DNA from: Nitrospinaceae bacterium
GTDB lineage: Bacteria; Nitrospinota; Nitrospinia; Nitrospinales; VA-1
Assembly (NCBI GenBank): GCA_016763735.1
Contig: JAESTE010000155.1
Span: 1-8,541 of the forward strand
Length of the DNA: 8,541 nt
Reading direction: 5' to 3'
Part shown: positions 5,911 through 8,541 of the stretch, piece by piece
Layout of the letters: the number at the start of each line of letters is the position of its first letter
Numbering within the stretch: the stretch's first letter is position 1
Made by a program: the position numbers and the translations under genes
The notes under the pieces: generated by a model
Database searches by the model: none
What the model was told of the DNA's origin: nothing
Seen by the model: the letters and a program-made list of their open reading frames with translations, nothing else

Positions 5911-6504
5911 TTATTGTTCCAGTGTCCTTAGTTTTACTAAAAATTTATGAGCGGGCTCAAAAGCATTGGTGGGCCTTATGTCATAAGGACCGCCAATCAG
6001 ATGCTCATGCATAATATTTACTGCATCCCCCAGCACTTTGAAAAACTCTTTATCTTCTCCTTCAACAAAGCCTCCTAATGTTTCTCCCGTAAAATGAGCC
6101 TCACAATCAGCATGTGCGATAATTTTGTTTCTTGCCGAAACAATCTTTTCCCTAAAAGTATTCAACTGATTTGCTTTGCCATCTAGCTGATCTTTGATTT
6201 CGGTCGGCCAATCAATGGTCTCTAATAAGTTGTTGATTGTAAGATTTTCTTTTTTTTCTTTTTTTACCACTGTAAATGCAGGATCGGTGAGGCTGCATAT
6301 TTGAAGATTTGAGTAAGCCCTAAGGATGTGATTGAGATCCCAAAAAAATTGGTGCGAAATTTTTTCAAAAAGCTTCCGGTCACTTTCCTTTTCTTCAAAA
6401 AGCACCTTTTGGTGCGTAAATGCGCAATACGCCAAAACACATTTATCAATAAATGCATTTAGTTTTCTCTGGTCAGCTGTCAGGTTGTTGTCTTGATCTT
6501 TCAT
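5911..6504 (-). CDS. HEPN-domain protein, AbiU2-like; possible ribonuclease or toxin
   Basis: The 197-residue cytosolic protein is predicted all-helical, without signal peptide or membrane span. The key feature is SARNKIIAHAD at about 123-133: R125-N126-x4-H131 fits the HEPN R-x(4-6)-H motif with a polar residue after the Arg, which is the catalytic site of HEPN RNases. The preceding FFWDLNHILRAYSNLQICSLTDPA segment (about 53-76) and the trailing helices resemble the AbiU2-type HEPN family linked to phage abortive infection and toxin systems. No MNT nucleotidyltransferase partner lies next to it. A lysine-rich stretch (KKEKKE, about 81-86) comes from an A-rich tract. The ATG overlaps the cytochrome c stop by ATGA, but that junction is built from a 10-bp repeat. 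The HEPN call is fairly firm; the defence role is inferred. Confidence 0.72.
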   Translation of the reverse strand: MKDQDNNLTADQRKLNAFIDKCVLAYCAFTHQKVLFEEKESDRKLFEKISHQFFWDLNHILRAYSNLQICSLTDPAFTVVKKEKKENLTINNLLETIDWPTEIKDQLDGKANQLNTFREKIVSARNKIIAHADCEAHFTGETLGGFVEGEDKEFFKVLGDAVNIMHEHLIGGPYDIRPTNAFEPAHKFLVKLRTLEQ

Positions 6505-6535
6505 CGGTGTCCATCCGTGTCTATCTGTGGTTTCA
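6501..6535 (-). repeat. Tandem 10-bp repeat array (CCACAGATAG type)
   Basis: On the minus strand three consecutive 10-nt units read CCACAGATAG, ACACGGATGG and ACACCGATGA (6530-6501). They encode the last residues of the cytochrome c protein (IDTDGHR) and supply its stop codon and the start of the HEPN gene. The unit matches the repeat at 5667-5686 in inverted orientation. From memory, strings of this CACAGATGAACACGGATG kind are common dispersed repeats in environmental bacteria. Confidence 0.65.
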
Positions 6536-6875
6536 TATCCATCAATTTCCGCCTAATGTAATCCACAACAGCATGGATTTCATCTGCGGTCAGCCGTGAC
6601 TTCCAAGACATCATGGCGGTGCCTTTTCTTCCCTCCGTGACCGATCGGGTCATTCGTTCTTCTGTCAGTTGCTGTTTGGATTTTTCTGAGGTGAAATTTT
6701 TTGGAGGCGGATTCAACACATTCGCGGCAAAGGTTTTGCCATCGCCCTTGTTTCCGTGGCAGGCCTTGCAATGTTTGAAGAAAATGTCGCGCCCGGTTTC
6801 AGAATCAACAGGATCGGCAAAAGCAATTGAGGAAGAAAACAAACACACAAGCAAACCAAGACACCAGTTATTCAA
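6501..6875 (-). CDS. Small periplasmic monohaem cytochrome c (class I)
   Basis: A signal peptide ending in S-I-A-F-A before DPVDSE directs the protein to the periplasm. The mature part has one CKACH haem-binding motif in the context GRDIFFKHCKACHGNKGDGK, a NPPPKNF turn, and a likely axial Met in GTAMMSW, followed by the C-terminal helix ADEIHAVVDYIRRKL. This is a classic c-type electron carrier of about 100 mature residues. Two TTG starts compete: 6884 and 6875. The one at 6875 is chosen because GAGGGGGG ends 9 nt upstream; the first has the G-run directly against it. The last ten residues (KPQIDTDGHR) lie beyond the conserved helix and are encoded by a tandem repeat, so the ancestral stop was probably earlier. 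Its redox partner is not visible in the window. Confidence 0.88.
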   Translation of the reverse strand: MNNWCLGLLVCLFSSSIAFADPVDSETGRDIFFKHCKACHGNKGDGKTFAANVLNPPPKNFTSEKSKQQLTEERMTRSVTEGRKGTAMMSWKSRLTADEIHAVVDYIRRKLMDMKPQIDTDGHR

Positions 6876-6884
6876 TATAATCAA

Positions 6885-6916
6885 CCCCCCTCATTCCCCC
6901 CTTATCAGGGGGGAGT
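6885..6916. repeat. C6...G6 intergenic palindrome providing the cytochrome c ribosome binding site
   Basis: TCCCCCCT (6895-6902) and AGGGGGGA (6907-6914) form an 8-bp stem around TATC, preceded by a second C6 run (6885-6890). It is followed by GTTTTAT on the plus side, so on that strand it resembles a terminator, although no plus-strand gene feeds it. On the minus strand the second run reads GAGGGGGG and serves as the Shine-Dalgarno of the cytochrome gene. Elements of the CCCCCCTTATCAGGGGGG kind are common dispersed repeats. Confidence 0.55.
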
Positions 6917-7102
6917 TTTATCAAACCAACACTATTTCTTGAAGCGAAACGGTAATCGTTCGCCTTAAAACGCTCTGCCCCATTGCCAGCGGCGGCTCGC
7001 CGCCCTCTACCGAGGGCAGGAATGTTAAGACAATTACAGCTAAAGGCTTTTCGATGCTCTTTCGCTTTTTGGGTTTTGACCTTTTGGCCCCACGCCGAGT
7101 GG
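6917..7102. other. Intergenic region with GC-rich alternative hairpins, no gene seen
   Basis: Between the split glnD and the cytochrome gene, a GC-rich block (6971-7020) contains GGCGG-CTCG-CCGCC (6991-7004) and GCCCTC-TACC-GAGGGC (7002-7017). In addition, the segment 7014-7019 can pair instead with 6975-6980, making mutually exclusive folds. A further imperfect hairpin lies at about 6943-6967 (AAGCGAAACG...CGTTCGCCTT). I see no convincing promoter or coding frame here. It may be another dispersed element or the leader of the cytochrome transcript. Confidence 0.4.
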
Positions 7103-7951
7103 CTAGGGAACGTCTTCGAGTTTTTCGATCATTAATATTTCGATCATATTTGCTTTGAATCGGCTCATTAATTTTTGAAATGTTACCCTTTGGTCTTTTA
7201 AGGAAACATAGAAAACGTCAATCCCCCTATCCCCTTGAGTGGATATTTTAGCCCGGTGGATGAGAATGCCAAAATCAGCAAACACGGATGCGATTTTATA
7301 TAGCATTCCCAAATGATCGCGAGCCTCAACACGAATAACAGTAAAAGTGTCTGCCGTTTCCCTTTCCACTTGAACTCGTGGAACGATGGCCTCATGGGAA
7401 CCTTTTTGTTCTCCTGCATAGCGAGTGCGGGATCGCATCATTTTTTGCAGACTGGTTTTCTTTGAGAACAACTCTGCCAAGTTGAGTTTGATTTCTTTCC
7501 AGATTTCAAAATTGTCTCCTGTGGTGATCTCGTTTTCTTCAACCTGGACCGAGACTATGACATATCCGTCTTTTTTTAAGTAGATATGGGCTCCCAGTAT
7601 ATTCAGGCTTTTTGCTGTTAACGCGCCCACCAGTTTTTTAAACGACTCCTGCCCGGAAACACAAGATAGTGTGAGGTTGTGGAATTTTCCTTCTTCATTG
7701 AATTCGTGATGCAATATGAAAGGCTTGTCTTTCAGTGAACGAATCAACCTTATATGCAATGCCACTTCCTCAGAATGCGCTACCATCAGATAATCTTCTG
7801 GCATAAGACGAAGGTGGGCCTCAATGTCCGCAACGGGAAGCTCGCGGTGCAGGGCTTTGAAAACGCCAACCCTTGTTGCTTGTGGATGTTGATCCAGCGA
7901 TTCAGGGTTATGGAGATATTTTAAAGTGCGCTCGTAAAGCTCGAAGAGCAA
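7103..7951 (-). pseudogene. glnD: GlnD-like protein, C-terminal fragment with two ACT domains
   Basis: This 282-codon frame is the C-terminal end of a GlnD-like PII uridylyltransferase/uridylyl-removing sensor. ACT domain 1 is at about 90-137 and ACT domain 2 at about 203-272 (TFTVIRVEARDHLGMLYKIASVFADFGILIHRAKI, split by the usual G-M-L-Y turn). In GlnD the ACT pair senses glutamine. The fragment begins FELYERTL, which in intact GlnD directly continues the HD domain, and the codons just upstream (T-A-W-K-K-L) also fit. It is separated from the upstream fragment by a single in-frame TAA at 7972-7970. As a separate gene it would start at TTG 7951, 18 nt after that stop, with only a GGAA-type ribosome binding site, so reinitiation is conceivable. 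The stop is TAG at 7105-7103. Confidence 0.8.
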
Positions 7952-7969
7952 AAGTTTTTTCCAGGCCGT

Positions 7970-8541
7970 TTAAGTTCCCGGTGCGACAGCACGCAACTCG
8001 GCATAACTGAGCAGATACAATGCCGCAAGTCGTTCTGGGCTGGTCACTGTTTTAGCGAATTTCTGAATTATTTTTGGTTGATGGATATCCTGATACAAAG
8101 CGGTTTCGATCATCGTGTAAATATTTTTTATTAAAAATTCCAGCAGTTCTTTTTCATCTGCTTTCAGGTGCAGTCTGTCGCCGATGAACTTTAAAAATCC
8201 GGTCAGCCCAGATTCTCCATCCATACCGGAGAGGGTTCCTGCAGACTGCAAAAGCGCGGCGAATTTCAAAGTCTTTTTATTCGGATACTCTTTGTAGATT
8301 GTGGTTAAATCGGCGGGGTTACTCAGGGTCGATGATGCCATTTCTTCCAGAAACCGGATGATGCGCAGCGAATGCTCATCGGCTGTGTAGTGGTGATAGA
8401 AATCGTGGTTGACCTTGCAATGCGCCAGCCCGAATTCTGGCAAAGGGATAAACTTAGACGCTCTTCTTTGGTAAGAAGTAAGATTATCTGGGTTCCTTAT
8501 CATGAGTTGCATTGTATGAAAAGTGCACCTTCTAATATCAC
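7970..8541 (-). pseudogene. glnD: GlnD-like protein, central fragment with degenerate HD domain (5'-partial)
   Basis: The frame is open to the right edge of the window, so the N-terminal nucleotidyltransferase half of GlnD is probably just outside; the ATG at 8512 is internal. Recognisable GlnD blocks are LPEF, then VNHDFYHHYTADEHSLR (about 34-50 from that ATG), which aligns with the D-x-x-H-x-Y-T-V-D-E-H-T block, and LAALYLLSYAELRAVAPGT at the end. The catalytic core is eroded: where GlnD has F-H-D-I-x-K-G-x-G-G-D-H-S this protein reads L-Q-S-A-G-T-L-S-G-M-D-G-E-S, and the later (Q/x)-H-L block reads N-I-Y. Uridylyl-removing hydrolase activity is therefore unlikely. A TAA at 7972-7970 ends the frame exactly before T-A-W-K-K-L, the natural continuation. 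What is uncertain is whether this is a true pseudogene, a split gene, or a base-call error. Confidence 0.78.

Noticed and set aside
6613..6942. Plus-strand 109-codon frame ending in HSPLIRGEF
   Set aside because: Antisense to the cytochrome c gene. Its C-terminus is translated from the C6...G6 dispersed repeat, a common source of spurious frames.
7952..7972. A frameshift as the cause of the glnD split
   Set aside because: The two fragments are in the same reading frame with only a stop codon between them, so a nonsense change or base error is simpler.

Overview
The window reads as a Gram-negative bacterial chromosome of moderate GC (low-to-mid 40s % by eye). It has a conserved minus-strand block pheA-tyrA-cmk-rpsA-(sppA-like start). 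This resembles the order seen in Deltaproteobacteria-like and Nitrospinota-like genomes, although aroA and ispH, which often sit in this block, are absent. The phylum assignment is a low-confidence inference from gene order and protein flavour; no marker gene settles it.

Region 1 (1-4532, all minus strand) is core metabolism and translation. The order of transcription is: bifunctional chorismate mutase/prephenate dehydratase (pheA), prephenate dehydrogenase (tyrA, ATGA overlap with pheA), cytidylate kinase (cmk, 4-nt gap), ribosomal protein S1 (rpsA, 41-nt gap), then a GC hairpin and the first 21 codons of a membrane or signal-peptide protein, probably SppA. PheA and TyrA make the Phe and Tyr precursors from chorismate. 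Cmk and S1 are a familiar nucleotide/translation pair.

Region 2 (4533-4962) is a divergent promoter region with overlapping palindromes, followed by a plus-strand MTH1187-family thiamine-binding protein with a very strong ribosome binding site.

Region 3 (4963-7102) is accessory. A plus-strand higBA toxin-antitoxin module has an operator built into its promoter. It is followed by repeat-rich spacer DNA: a degenerate palindrome and a 140-nt inverted-repeat element of the CGTCATTGCGA type. Next, on the minus strand, are a HEPN-domain protein (AbiU2-like, RNKIIAH motif) and a small monohaem cytochrome c. The last 10 codons of the cytochrome gene, and its ATGA overlap with the HEPN gene, are made of a 10-bp tandem repeat. 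The cytochrome's apparent ribosome binding site comes from a second repeat (C6...G6 type).

Region 4 (7103-8541, minus) is the C-terminal two thirds of a GlnD-like PII sensor/uridylyltransferase, open at the window edge. One in-frame TAA splits it between the HD domain and the ACT domains, and the HD domain has lost its catalytic His-Asp pair and other expected metal ligands.

The points most worth a second look are the split, HD-dead GlnD; the repeat-derived tail and junction of the cytochrome/HEPN pair; and the phased half-sites in the higBA promoter. I did not find a convincing wholly new multi-gene system.
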